Shown here: one piece after another, positions 41,173 through 49,746 of the stretch
How positions within the stretch are numbered: the stretch's first letter is position 1
Layout of the letters: every line of letters starts with the position of its first letter
NCBI RefSeq assembly: GCF_007558725.1
Contig: NZ_VLPL01000011.1
Location: 1 to 64,000 of the forward strand
From: Fluviicola chungangensis
Lineage (GTDB): Bacteria; Bacteroidota; Bacteroidia; Flavobacteriales_D; Crocinitomicaceae
Direction of reading: 5' to 3'
Length of the DNA stretch: 64,000 bases
Translations under genes and position numbers: made by a program
The notes under the pieces: model-generated
Told to the model about the DNA's origin: nothing
Databases searched by the model: none
What the model saw: only the letters and a program-made list of their open reading frames with translations

Positions 41173-41523
41173 ATGAACACGCTAAAAAACAAAGTGAATT
41201 TAATCGGACGACTAGGAACAAAGCCGGTAGCGCAAACTTTTGACTCAGGGGCAAAAAAAATCCGCTTATCTGTGGCAACAAACGAGCGCTTCAAAAACAA
41301 AAAAGGCGAATGGGAAGAGAATACCCAATGGCATACTGTGATAGCATGGGGCAAACTGTGTGATCGTATCGAAAAAGTGTTGGACAAAGGTTCTGAAGTG
41401 GTGCTCGAAGGGAGAATCGTTAATCGATCCTACGAGACCAAAGAAGGAGAAAAACGCTTCTCAACGGAGATCGAGCTCAACGAGTTTGTGTTATTGAGTG
41501 GAAAAAAACAAGAAAACAATTAA
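41173..41523 (+). CDS. Single-stranded DNA-binding protein, tail-less copy 1
   Basis: A 116-residue SSB-like OB-fold protein, NKVNLIGRLGTKPVAQTFDS at the start and WHTVIAWGKLCDRIEKVLDK in the centre, with the conserved tryptophans of the family. Canonical SSB ends in a flexible linker and an acidic tail (D-D-D-I-P-F) that recruits repair proteins. This one stops just after the fold, with KKQENN. It is the first of three consecutive SSB-like genes. It may coat DNA in a specialised process such as transformation or recombination, in addition to a main SSB elsewhere; that is inference. Confidence 0.92.
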   Translation: MNTLKNKVNLIGRLGTKPVAQTFDSGAKKIRLSVATNERFKNKKGEWEENTQWHTVIAWGKLCDRIEKVLDKGSEVVLEGRIVNRSYETKEGEKRFSTEIELNEFVLLSGKKQENN

Positions 41524-41534
41524 TTCGAAACACG

Positions 41535-41885
41535 ATGAATACTACTATTAAACAGGATCAGATTCTGCATATGAATCATGTGAATATCATTGGAAAGATC
41601 AGTTCGGAACCCAAGGTAAGTATTTTACCGGGAGGAAGAAGGGTTGTGAATTTCTCACTAGCAACGAAAGAACACTATTTGGATAAAGATGGGAACCTGC
41701 AGGTAAAGCAGGATTGGCACAGGCTCACAGCTTTCGGAAGATGGGTAAACATCCTGGAAGAATTGTGTACGAAAGGAATCAATGTGGCGGTGGAAGGTAG
41801 GTTGGTTAGCCGCTTTTATAAAACGGAATCCGGAGAACGGAAAATGTTTTCGGAGATCGAAGTCAATGACTTAATTATTTTATAA
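41535..41885 (+). CDS. Single-stranded DNA-binding protein, tail-less copy 2
   Basis: A 116-residue SSB-like protein. The family-like sequence begins at MNHVNIIGKISSEPKVSILP, so the real start could be the ATG at 41571 rather than 41535. The OB fold retains KQDWHRLTAFGRWVNILEEL and NVAVEGRLVSRFY. It ends directly after the fold (EVNDLIIL) with no acidic tail. It is 11 bases after copy 1 and 3 bases before copy 3, so they are cotranscribed. The three differ enough to look like diverged paralogs, not a recent duplication. Confidence 0.9.
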   Translation: MNTTIKQDQILHMNHVNIIGKISSEPKVSILPGGRRVVNFSLATKEHYLDKDGNLQVKQDWHRLTAFGRWVNILEELCTKGINVAVEGRLVSRFYKTESGERKMFSEIEVNDLIIL

Positions 41886-41888
41886 AAG

Positions 41889-42200
41889 ATGTTGCGAAAT
41901 CAAGTTACGTTGGTGGGGCGTCTGGGATCAGACGCCACCATCACCACTTTTGAGAATGGATCTATGGTTGCCCGTTTTCAATTTGCAGTGGATAATCAAT
42001 TAAAGAAAGTAGAGTCGGATTCAAAGGCCTTATACCGGATGTTTGCCTGGGGAAATACAGCCAGTTTTTTAACCAATTACTGTAAAAAAGGGAATCAACT
42101 CGCTGTTTCCGGGAGGTTGGTGAATCGAACGTATGTGGATAAAGAAGGAAAATCCCAACGGATTACAGAAGTGGAAGTAAGGCAAGTCGTTAAGTTTTAG
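41889..42200 (+). CDS. Single-stranded DNA-binding protein, tail-less copy 3
   Basis: A 103-residue SSB-like protein, MLRNQVTLVGRLGSDATITT to VEVRQVVKF. It is the shortest of the three and has ALYRMFAWGNTASFL where the others carry WH, so one of the DNA-stacking tryptophans is replaced. There is no linker or acidic tail. It ends the cluster; a strong terminator is at 42237-42270. It could form mixed tetramers with the other two, which would be worth testing. Confidence 0.88.
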   Translation: MLRNQVTLVGRLGSDATITTFENGSMVARFQFAVDNQLKKVESDSKALYRMFAWGNTASFLTNYCKKGNQLAVSGRLVNRTYVDKEGKSQRITEVEVRQVVKF

Positions 42201-42236
42201 GTGAGTGAATAGTGGTCGCTTAACGATGTGCAGTGG

Positions 42237-42270
42237 AACAGGAGTTCGCCAGGCGGGCTCCTGTTTTTTT
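42237..42270 (+). terminator. Terminator of the ssb cluster
   Basis: AACAGGAG (42237-42244) pairs with CTCCTGTT (42258-42265), followed by a T-run. It is 37 bases after the stop of the third ssb gene. Confidence 0.85.
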
Positions 42271-42357
42271 GTGAATTCCGTTAAACTATTTTCTTAGCCA
42301 CTTATACAGACCGTGTAACGTTTCATATATTTTTTATTAAATCCACGAAATTCCGTC

Positions 42358-42365
42358 TAATTTTG
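42358..42365 (+). promoter_or_regulatory. -7 box TAATTTTG of the outer-membrane barrel gene
   Basis: TAnnTTTG match; transcription would begin near 42370. This places a TTG at 42363 inside the promoter and supports the TTG at 42387 as start codon. No good -33 element was found. Confidence 0.45.
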
Positions 42366-42386
42366 TATCATCAAATACTTGACACA

Positions 42387-45146
42387 TTGAAAAAAATTGT
42401 ACTTCTATTCTTCTTCTTTATATCGTATTTGGGTTACTCCCAAACAATGACGATTAAAGCAAATGTAGTCGACACAAATTCACAAACTGTTATAAGAAAT
42501 GCAGTAGGTATCGTGAAACGTGTGAGAGACTCTGTTTTATTGGACTTCAAGCGATCCGATAAATATGGTAACATGCAGTTTACGCTTCCAATCGACACGG
42601 TAGAGTTTACAGTGGTTCATCCGGATTACGGTGTTTTCAGGGCTTTCTTTTTTGGCTCAACGGAAAACAACTCTTTCGTCATGGACACCCTGGCAATGCC
42701 GGATAAAAGCACTGCTTTGGATGAGGTTTTGATTTATGCGAATCGTAATCCGATTTATTATCGCGGGGATACACTGGTTTATGTTGCGGATTCATTTAAA
42801 GTGAAAGAAAACGCAGTTGTTGAGGATTTGATCCGGAAATTACCGGGGATGACAATTGACGAAAACGGAAAGATCAAAAATCAGGGGAAAGAAATTGGAC
42901 AAGTACTTGTGGATGGAGATGAATTTTTCGGAAATGACCCGACGATCGCAACGAAGAACCTTGCAGCGAAAGGTGTTGAAACCGTTGAGGTTTACGAGAA
43001 AGATGCTGAAGACGGAAGCGATGAGAAAGTCCAGGTACTTGATCTGAAACTCAAGGATGAAGCCAAGAAGGGGTATTTTGGGAAGGTCAATTTGGCCGGT
43101 GGACTCGATAAATTCACAGCTCCCAATCGTGGATTCTATGAAGGGGAAATGCTCTTGAATTCATATAACAAGAATCAGAAACTGGCAGTTTATGCTTTGG
43201 GTTCCAATACACCAAAAACGAACCTGAACGGGAGAGATATGTTTAAGTTCGGTTTGTCAGAAGGCCGCGATTGGATGGCGGAAAACGATGATCTGCAATC
43301 ATACAGTCAGAGTGGACAAAATGAGAATGAAGGTATTCCAAACACTTTTAAGGGAGGTTTCTATTTGGACCAGAAGTTTAAAAAAGGAGCAAAGGTAAGA
43401 TTGAATTATTCCTTCGCGCAATATGGAGTAAAGTCCCAAACAAACAGTCGTTCTCAGTATCTGTTGACCGATACGTCTTACACAACTGACCTGAACAGCT
43501 ATACGAAAGAGCAGTATTTGCAGCACCAGATTGGAATTAAGTATTCACAGCGGATTGATTCATTGACTCGTTTTGAATTGGAACCTAAATTCCAGTTGAA
43601 TAATACTGATCAAAATACCTTATCACGAACTGATTTCTTGTCAGAGGATAGCGTATTGACACGCTTTACGACAATTGAAAACGGTAGTAAGGCAGCCGGT
43701 TCCAGTCTGAATACAACTTTCCGTTTCTTTAAAGATTTCAAGAAGAAAAACAGAAAGTTAATCGCCCGTTACAACTTTGTGGGTTCGGATAACAAATCGG
43801 ATGGTGATTTACTTTCATCGGATACCAATGCCATTACGAATACTTCGAATGGTGGACTTCGTTTTGACCAAAGAAAAGAAATCAGAAGTAATTCGATGGC
43901 TCATACAGCCTATGCAGATTATTTTGAACCGCTTGGCAAACGATTTAAATTGGAGTTTGATTACGAATTCTATCAAAACAACAACGGACAGCGTAAAACT
44001 ACGCTGAACCCGATCAATGGAGAGTATGTTGATGTAGACACCTTGTTTTCGAATAATTTCAAAACAGACAGACAGCAACACCGCGCCGGAGCATTCTTAA
44101 TTTTTGAAAATGCGAAACTGAGAGTCTCTGTCGGATCCCGATTCAGAACGATTGCAATTGATAACAGGAACATGTTTACAGATTCCCTGATCAAACAGGA
44201 TCTGAATAATGTATTGCCTCGGATCGTATTCAGATATAAGTTCAGTCAAACAACGCGCTTGATGATCCAATACAATACCAATTCCAGCTTACCTTCGATT
44301 GATCAGTTGCAGCCTGTTCTGAATAATACAAATCCGAACTTTATCCAGATCGGGAATTCTGCCCTGAAACCGAACTATACACACAGTATCAATGGTAACT
44401 TCAATACCTGGAAAGGATTGAGTGGTTTCTATATGTACTCCGGGTTTAGTTATTCACATATCAAGGATAACTTTAGTACCAATACCATGTTTGGCCCGAA
44501 CGGAGGTTCGATCTCGCAGGCAATTAATGTGAAAAGTTCAGATTTCCTGTATTACTGGGCAGGTGCCGGAATTCCGATGAAAGGTGTAAAAGATCTGAAC
44601 TTGCAGGTGAATGCGAATGGAAACTTCACATCGTCTAAAAACCAAATCAATTCCGTAGACAACGATACGAGAAATACGGGTGTCGGAACAGATTTGTCAT
44701 TGAATTACAACGGAGACTCTTTGAGAACGGAATTGGGTGGCGGATTTGATTACAACGTTCCGTACAACTCTTTGTCAACGATGTCAAATCAACCGTATAC
44801 AACGTATAATTTCAGAGCGGAAGTGGACTGGACGCTTCCATACCGCTGGTTCTTTAAAACGGATGCAACTTACAATATCAATACGGGGAGAACGAGCGGT
44901 TATAACGTAAATTACCTGATCTGGAACATGTCAATTCAGCGTTCATTCCTGAAAACAGGAAACTTATTGTTCGGAATCGAAGCTTATGATATCTTAAACC
45001 AGAATATCAGTAACTACAGAACGGTTAACAACAATGTGATCGTCGATCAGAAAACCAATATTATTCGCCGCTACTTTATGGCGAAGCTGACACTTAGATT
45101 CAATAACTTTAAAACAACAGAAAAAGATGGGGACGGCTGGTATTAG
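42387..45146 (+). CDS. TonB-receptor-like outer-membrane beta-barrel protein
   Basis: A 919-residue protein, started at a TTG at 42387 because this gives the signal peptide MKKIVLLFFFFISYLGYSQ after the promoter box. Residues about 20-115 form a carboxypeptidase-regulatory-like beta domain. A plug-like domain follows (VVEDLIRKLPGMTIDENGKI, then VLVDGDEFFGNDPTIATKNL). The rest, about 300-919, is a long outer-membrane barrel of the OMP_b-brl_3 type. It may import or export a large substrate. The following GLPGLI gene overlaps it by 20 bases, a pair commonly seen in Bacteroidota. Confidence 0.87.
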   Translation: MKKIVLLFFFFISYLGYSQTMTIKANVVDTNSQTVIRNAVGIVKRVRDSVLLDFKRSDKYGNMQFTLPIDTVEFTVVHPDYGVFRAFFFGSTENNSFVMDTLAMPDKSTALDEVLIYANRNPIYYRGDTLVYVADSFKVKENAVVEDLIRKLPGMTIDENGKIKNQGKEIGQVLVDGDEFFGNDPTIATKNLAAKGVETVEVYEKDAEDGSDEKVQVLDLKLKDEAKKGYFGKVNLAGGLDKFTAPNRGFYEGEMLLNSYNKNQKLAVYALGSNTPKTNLNGRDMFKFGLSEGRDWMAENDDLQSYSQSGQNENEGIPNTFKGGFYLDQKFKKGAKVRLNYSFAQYGVKSQTNSRSQYLLTDTSYTTDLNSYTKEQYLQHQIGIKYSQRIDSLTRFELEPKFQLNNTDQNTLSRTDFLSEDSVLTRFTTIENGSKAAGSSLNTTFRFFKDFKKKNRKLIARYNFVGSDNKSDGDLLSSDTNAITNTSNGGLRFDQRKEIRSNSMAHTAYADYFEPLGKRFKLEFDYEFYQNNNGQRKTTLNPINGEYVDVDTLFSNNFKTDRQQHRAGAFLIFENAKLRVSVGSRFRTIAIDNRNMFTDSLIKQDLNNVLPRIVFRYKFSQTTRLMIQYNTNSSLPSIDQLQPVLNNTNPNFIQIGNSALKPNYTHSINGNFNTWKGLSGFYMYSGFSYSHIKDNFSTNTMFGPNGGSISQAINVKSSDFLYYWAGAGIPMKGVKDLNLQVNANGNFTSSKNQINSVDNDTRNTGVGTDLSLNYNGDSLRTELGGGFDYNVPYNSLSTMSNQPYTTYNFRAEVDWTLPYRWFFKTDATYNINTGRTSGYNVNYLIWNMSIQRSFLKTGNLLFGIEAYDILNQNISNYRTVNNNVIVDQKTNIIRRYFMAKLTLRFNNFKTTEKDGDGWY

Positions 45147-45861
45147 AATATTCATCCTTTTTGGATTTTTATTCCTGGGAGGATTGGTACAAGCTCAGGG
45201 ACAACTTGTTCGTGAGGGGAAGATTACTTATGAACGAAGAACGAATTTATGGAAGATCTTTGATGATCAGCGCATGCGCGACTTTGTAGGGGAAAAGAAT
45301 AAAATTAAAGTAGAGGAATTTACTCTTTATTTTAATGATACGGCGTCTTTATTTTCTTACGTCGCACCGGACCAGCCGGATCCTCAAAGCTTTTTGACCA
45401 TGAAGAATACGGTTTATAACCTGTTTCCTAAGGGGCAACGCTTTGTATATATGGATATGATGGGAAATTCCATGACGGTTGGTGACAGTTTGGTCAAGCA
45501 TACCTGGAAGATCACGGATAAGACACGGAAAATTGCTGGCTATGAGTGTACACGTGTGATCTGGCAGAAGGATGATACAACAAGAATCTATGCATGGTAT
45601 ACGACAGATATTATTGCAACGGTCGGACCTGAAAATATCCAGGGATTACCCGGAGCAGTACTTGGATTAGCAACCGAAGACGGAAGTATCGTTTATTTTG
45701 CCAAAAAAGTAGAGGTTATTACTCCTACAGCAGAGCAAATTGCGCAACCGAAGAAAAAGGGAAAGCAATATACTCAGGCAGAATTAATTGCTGATTTGAC
45801 CGAAAAACTGAAAGGTCAACCTTATGGCGAACGAATTATCACCGGTATGTTCTATTGGTGA
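45127..45861 (+). CDS. GLPGLI family exported protein
   Basis: A 244-residue protein with a signal peptide (residues about 1-24, ending LVQAQG). The family name motif is present as IQGLPGAVLGLATEDGSIVY, where GLPG is followed by AVL, and earlier GYECTRVIWQKDDTTRIYAW matches the family. It overlaps the barrel gene by 20 bases, so the two should be made together. Function is unknown; a role as partner of the barrel in peptide or polymer handling has been suggested only by such pairings. Confidence 0.85.
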   Translation: MGTAGIRIFILFGFLFLGGLVQAQGQLVREGKITYERRTNLWKIFDDQRMRDFVGEKNKIKVEEFTLYFNDTASLFSYVAPDQPDPQSFLTMKNTVYNLFPKGQRFVYMDMMGNSMTVGDSLVKHTWKITDKTRKIAGYECTRVIWQKDDTTRIYAWYTTDIIATVGPENIQGLPGAVLGLATEDGSIVYFAKKVEVITPTAEQIAQPKKKGKQYTQAELIADLTEKLKGQPYGERIITGMFYW

Positions 45862-45883
45862 TCTCAATCGGAAAAGATTTGTT

Positions 45884-45915
45884 AAGGGTATTTGTTACGA
45901 CAGATACCCTTTTTT
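45884..45915. terminator. Bidirectional terminator between GLPGLI gene and uvrD
   Basis: AAGGGTAT (45884-45891) pairs with ATACCCTT (45904-45911) and is followed by a T-run. It serves the plus-strand GLPGLI gene and touches the end of the minus-strand helicase gene. Confidence 0.75.
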
Positions 45916-48223
45916 AATCAATGTCCAGGATTGTTAATTTCGCAAATTTCAAAAGGAGTGTTTTGGCTCCGGCATGTGGGAAAAAGATGGTCGCTTTCCG
46001 ATCAACACCGCTTCCTTCCAGTTTCGTAACTTTTCCTTTTCCGAAACGTTCGTGTTCCACGTTATAGCCAACTTTGATATCAATATTGGAATCACCTGTG
46101 CCTGCTTTTGAATTTAATTCCGACATGCTTTTTAGACCTCTTGGAGTGAGCTGAGTACCTGTCGATCCGGGCATTCTGTTTAAACCACCGGTAAATGGTT
46201 TGTCAAATCCACCTCTTCCTGCATTTAAAGAGCGGCCTCCACCTTGAGGCGCGCCGTATGCGGTTTCAAAACTCAGGTAATCCGGATCGATCTCTGAAAT
46301 AAACCGGCTTGGTTCGGATGTGATCAAATTTCCCCATTGGAAACGGGAAGCCGCGTAAGAAATAGTGCAATTCTTTTCGGCTCGCGTTACTGCTACATAA
46401 AACAACCTTCTTTCTTCTTCCAATTCTGTTCTGGAGTTGATCGAAAGTTGAGACGGGAACAGGTTCTCTTCCAGTCCAACCAAATAAACATGCTTGAATT
46501 CCAGTCCTTTGCTGGAGTGAATGGTCATCAAACTGATCTTGTTTTTGTCCTCTTCTTTTTCATTATCTGCATCAGTGAGAAGCGCCACGTCGATCATGAA
46601 GTCTGCCAGGGTTGCAGGATCTTCTTCGCCTCTTTGCACGGTAAATTCCTTGATCGCAGCCAATAATTCCTCGATGTTCTGGTAACGTTCTACTTCTTCC
46701 GGACCTTTGTCTTTTTCGGAATAGAGCTCTTTTAAAATTCCGGAACTTTTGGCAATGGTTTGTGCCAATTGATAGGCGTTCTGAGAATTCAACTGGGCAG
46801 TGAAGCTTTGGATCATGACCACAAATTCCGAGATCTTTTGTTTGGTTGCACCCGGAATAGAAACGGGGTATTTTCCAAATTCCGAAATCACGTCCCAAAT
46901 AGCAACATTGTAATGATTTGCAGCAATGATAATATTTTCCCAGGAAGTTTTCCCGATCCCGCGTTTCGGATAATTGATGACGCGTTTCAAAGCCTCTTCA
47001 TCTTTCTGGTTTGCAGTCAGACGAAAGTAGGCCAAAATATCCTTGATTTCTTTTCGCTGATAAAATGAAAGCCCTCCGTAAATTTTATAAGGAATATTCA
47101 TTTTGCGCAAAGCTTCCTCAAATGCACGTGATTGACGGTTGGTTCGATAAAGGATTGCAAAATCGGTCCAGTCGCCACTTTCCTGGTGCTTGACGTCAAA
47201 GATCTTATTCGCAATGATCTTCCCTTCTTCGTTATCGGTCATGGCGCGAATTACGCGGATCAAGCTTCCTTTGTCATTATTGGTCCAAACGCTTTTTTTG
47301 ATCTGCTCTTTGTTTTTGGAAATAACACTGTTAGCGGCATCCACAATATTTTGAGTACTGCGGTAGTTTTGTTCCAGCTTATACAAGTGATAGTCCGGAT
47401 AATCATTCCTGAAATTCAGGATATTCTGAATGTTTGCTCCGCGAAAGGAATAAATACTTTGGGCATCGTCCCCGACCACGCAGATATTTTCATAAACGGC
47501 GGCAAGTTTTTTTACGATCAGGTATTGTGCGTAATTCGTATCCTGGTACTCATCGACCAGGATGTATTTGAATTTATGCTGATAGTACGAAAGAACGTCC
47601 GGAAAATCACGTAAAAGTACGTTGGTTTGGTACAGGAGATCATCAAAATCCATGGCTCCAGCTTTGAAGCAACGAACGGAATATGCCTTATAAATCCGCC
47701 CCAATTCAGGTCGTTGACTTTGCTTGTCTTCGTCCATGATTTCTGAATTTTGAAGGTAATCATCAGCGGAAAGCAAATTATTCTTTGCAGCGGAAATACG
47801 CCCGTAAACCATGCTTGGTTTGTAAATTTTGTCGTCCAGGTTTAATTCCTTGATAATGTCTTTCAGCAGACTTTTGGTATCCTGGGTATCATAAATGGTG
47901 AAATTTTGCGGATAACCCAACCGATCGGCATTAATCCGGAGAATGCGGGCAAAAACAGAGTGGAATGTTCCCATCGTGATGTTTTTTGCCTCTCCGGAAC
48001 CAATTATGGAACCGATCCGCTCCGTCATTTCCTTTGCCGCTTTATTGGTGAAGGTCAGTGCCAGAATATTGAACGGATCAATGCCGTGATCGATCATGTA
48101 AGCAATCCGCATGGTAAGCACTCTTGTTTTCCCCGAGCCTGCTCCGGCAATGACCATGGTAGGTCCTTCAAAGTTCTCTACTGCAATGCGTTGACTTTCG
48201 TTTAATCCGTCTAAATAATTCAT
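45914..48223 (-). CDS. UvrD/PcrA-family superfamily 1 DNA helicase
   Basis: A 769-residue SF1 helicase. Walker A AGAGSGKTRVLTMR, motif II VDEYQDTN, motif III DDAQSIYSFRGA, motif IV QNYRSTQNI, motif V TIHSSKGLEF and motif VI FYVAVTRAEKN are all present. The C-terminal 70 residues include a Gly-rich linker and a UvrD-type tail (VGYNVEHERFGKGKVTKLEG) that in PcrA binds RNA polymerase. It unwinds 3' to 5' in excision repair and removes RecA. Its stop is adjacent to the GLPGLI terminator. Confidence 0.93.
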   Translation of the reverse strand: MNYLDGLNESQRIAVENFEGPTMVIAGAGSGKTRVLTMRIAYMIDHGIDPFNILALTFTNKAAKEMTERIGSIIGSGEAKNITMGTFHSVFARILRINADRLGYPQNFTIYDTQDTKSLLKDIIKELNLDDKIYKPSMVYGRISAAKNNLLSADDYLQNSEIMDEDKQSQRPELGRIYKAYSVRCFKAGAMDFDDLLYQTNVLLRDFPDVLSYYQHKFKYILVDEYQDTNYAQYLIVKKLAAVYENICVVGDDAQSIYSFRGANIQNILNFRNDYPDYHLYKLEQNYRSTQNIVDAANSVISKNKEQIKKSVWTNNDKGSLIRVIRAMTDNEEGKIIANKIFDVKHQESGDWTDFAILYRTNRQSRAFEEALRKMNIPYKIYGGLSFYQRKEIKDILAYFRLTANQKDEEALKRVINYPKRGIGKTSWENIIIAANHYNVAIWDVISEFGKYPVSIPGATKQKISEFVVMIQSFTAQLNSQNAYQLAQTIAKSSGILKELYSEKDKGPEEVERYQNIEELLAAIKEFTVQRGEEDPATLADFMIDVALLTDADNEKEEDKNKISLMTIHSSKGLEFKHVYLVGLEENLFPSQLSINSRTELEEERRLFYVAVTRAEKNCTISYAASRFQWGNLITSEPSRFISEIDPDYLSFETAYGAPQGGGRSLNAGRGGFDKPFTGGLNRMPGSTGTQLTPRGLKSMSELNSKAGTGDSNIDIKVGYNVEHERFGKGKVTKLEGSGVDRKATIFFPHAGAKTLLLKFAKLTILDID

Positions 48224-48289
48224 GATTACAAAGTTAGAACATTGCAGGATTTAAACGATGGTCCGGTTCGTGTAATTTCGGTAAAAGTT

Positions 48290-48297
48290 TAAATTTG
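48290..48297 (+). promoter_or_regulatory. -7 box TAAATTTG of the fucosidase gene
   Basis: TAnnTTTG match 21 bases before the ATG at 48319; transcription would begin near 48302. No clear -33 element was seen. Confidence 0.4.
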
Positions 48298-48318
48298 ATG
48301 CTAATCCAATAACGAATT

Positions 48319-49746
48319 ATGAGATCCTTTCTTTTTAGTGCGCTTCTGTTTTCATTTTGTTCGTTCGGACAAAACTTAGGTATTCATCCGGTTTTCAATG
48401 ATTATCAAAAACCAACAGACCCATTGGTTCTTCAAAAACTGGAAAAATGGCAGGACCGGAAATTCGGGATCATTATTCATTGGGGATTGTATGCTGTTCC
48501 GGGAATCATCGAATCGTGGTCTATCTGCTCGGAAGATTGGATCACCCGTGACAGTACTTCATCGTATGATGCGTACAAAAAATGGTATTTCGGTTTGAAA
48601 GATTCATTGAATCCGGTGAATTTCAATCCGCAGAGATGGGCCGAAATTTCCAAAAGAGCCGGAATGAAGTACTTGGTTTTTACGACCAAGCACCACGATG
48701 GTTTCTGTATGTTTGATACCAAACAAACGGATTTTAAGATTTCAGCCGGTCCATTTGCATCCAATCCGAAAGCAGATGTTTTGAAGCCTATTTTCTCGGC
48801 TTACCGGGATCAGGGATTTATGATTGGAGCCTATTTCTCTAAGCCCGACTGGCACAATGAGAATTATTGGTGGCCGTTGTATGCAACACCAAATCGGAAT
48901 AATAACTACGATACACGCAAGTATCCCTGGCGCTGGCAGCAATTCCAGGATTATACTTTTAAGCAGATCCAGGAAATTGTAAGCGGTTATGGAAGTGTAG
49001 ATATTTTATGGCTCGACGGTGGCTGGGTACGACCCAAAAACACGATCGATGAGGAGGTACTTTCCTGGGGAGCACCGATCCCCGAATGGAGCCAGGAGTT
49101 GGATATTGCCAAGATTGCACAAATGGCCAGGTCAAATCAGCCCGGAATGATTGTGGTCGACAGAACGGTGCAGGGACCGTATGAAAATTATCAGACTCCT
49201 GAACATTCGATTCCGGAAAAGAAAATTGATAATCCCTGGGAAACCTGTATGCCGCTTTGCAACAATTGGGGCTATGTTCCGAATGATGAAATGAAATCTG
49301 CGGAACGAATCATCAATACATTAGTAGAAGTCGTTGCGAAAGGAGGTAATTTGTTGTTAGGAGTCGGGCCGAAACCAGACGGGACTTTTCCTGCAGATGT
49401 GGAAGAAAGGCTGATCGAAATAGGGAAGTGGCTGGATGTGAACGGAGAAGCGATTTACAATACCAGAAGCATGGAACATTACCAGGAAAGTTATTGGTTT
49501 TTTACACAGTCAAAAGACAAGAAAACAGGGTATGTCCTGGTGCCAAGAGATACGATGTTAACACAGTTGCAATGGAGTGAGAACCTTCCTAAAAAAGGAT
49601 CAAAATTGATTTTCGTTCCAACAGGGAAGAACATGCGTTATCGCATTCATGACGGACATGTTTACGTTGAGATGCCTCAAAGTATTAGATATGGACAGAA
49701 AGATAATCCGATGTGGGTCTTTAAGTTTGACCTGGCTACTGAATAG
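48319..49746 (+). CDS. Alpha-L-fucosidase, GH29
   Basis: A 475-residue exported glycosidase with signal peptide MRSFLFSALLFSFCSFGQ. The GH29 barrel opens with FGIIIHWGLYAVPGIIESWS and continues with YLVFTTKHHDGFCMF. The catalytic nucleophile should be the aspartate in VDILWLDGGW. It releases fucose from glycans such as algal fucans or animal oligosaccharides. It ends converging with, and 11 bases inside, the GH3 gene on the opposite strand. No other polysaccharide-use genes or SusCD pair are next to it. Confidence 0.92.
   Translation: MRSFLFSALLFSFCSFGQNLGIHPVFNDYQKPTDPLVLQKLEKWQDRKFGIIIHWGLYAVPGIIESWSICSEDWITRDSTSSYDAYKKWYFGLKDSLNPVNFNPQRWAEISKRAGMKYLVFTTKHHDGFCMFDTKQTDFKISAGPFASNPKADVLKPIFSAYRDQGFMIGAYFSKPDWHNENYWWPLYATPNRNNNYDTRKYPWRWQQFQDYTFKQIQEIVSGYGSVDILWLDGGWVRPKNTIDEEVLSWGAPIPEWSQELDIAKIAQMARSNQPGMIVVDRTVQGPYENYQTPEHSIPEKKIDNPWETCMPLCNNWGYVPNDEMKSAERIINTLVEVVAKGGNLLLGVGPKPDGTFPADVEERLIEIGKWLDVNGEAIYNTRSMEHYQESYWFFTQSKDKKTGYVLVPRDTMLTQLQWSENLPKKGSKLIFVPTGKNMRYRIHDGHVYVEMPQSIRYGQKDNPMWVFKFDLATE

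Noticed and set aside
42314-42323. TGTAACGTTT upstream of the outer-membrane barrel gene, same as the ECF -35 box
   Set aside because: The CTCTAA box is not at the expected distance (TAAATC is there instead), and a standard TAATTTTG box lies closer to the gene.
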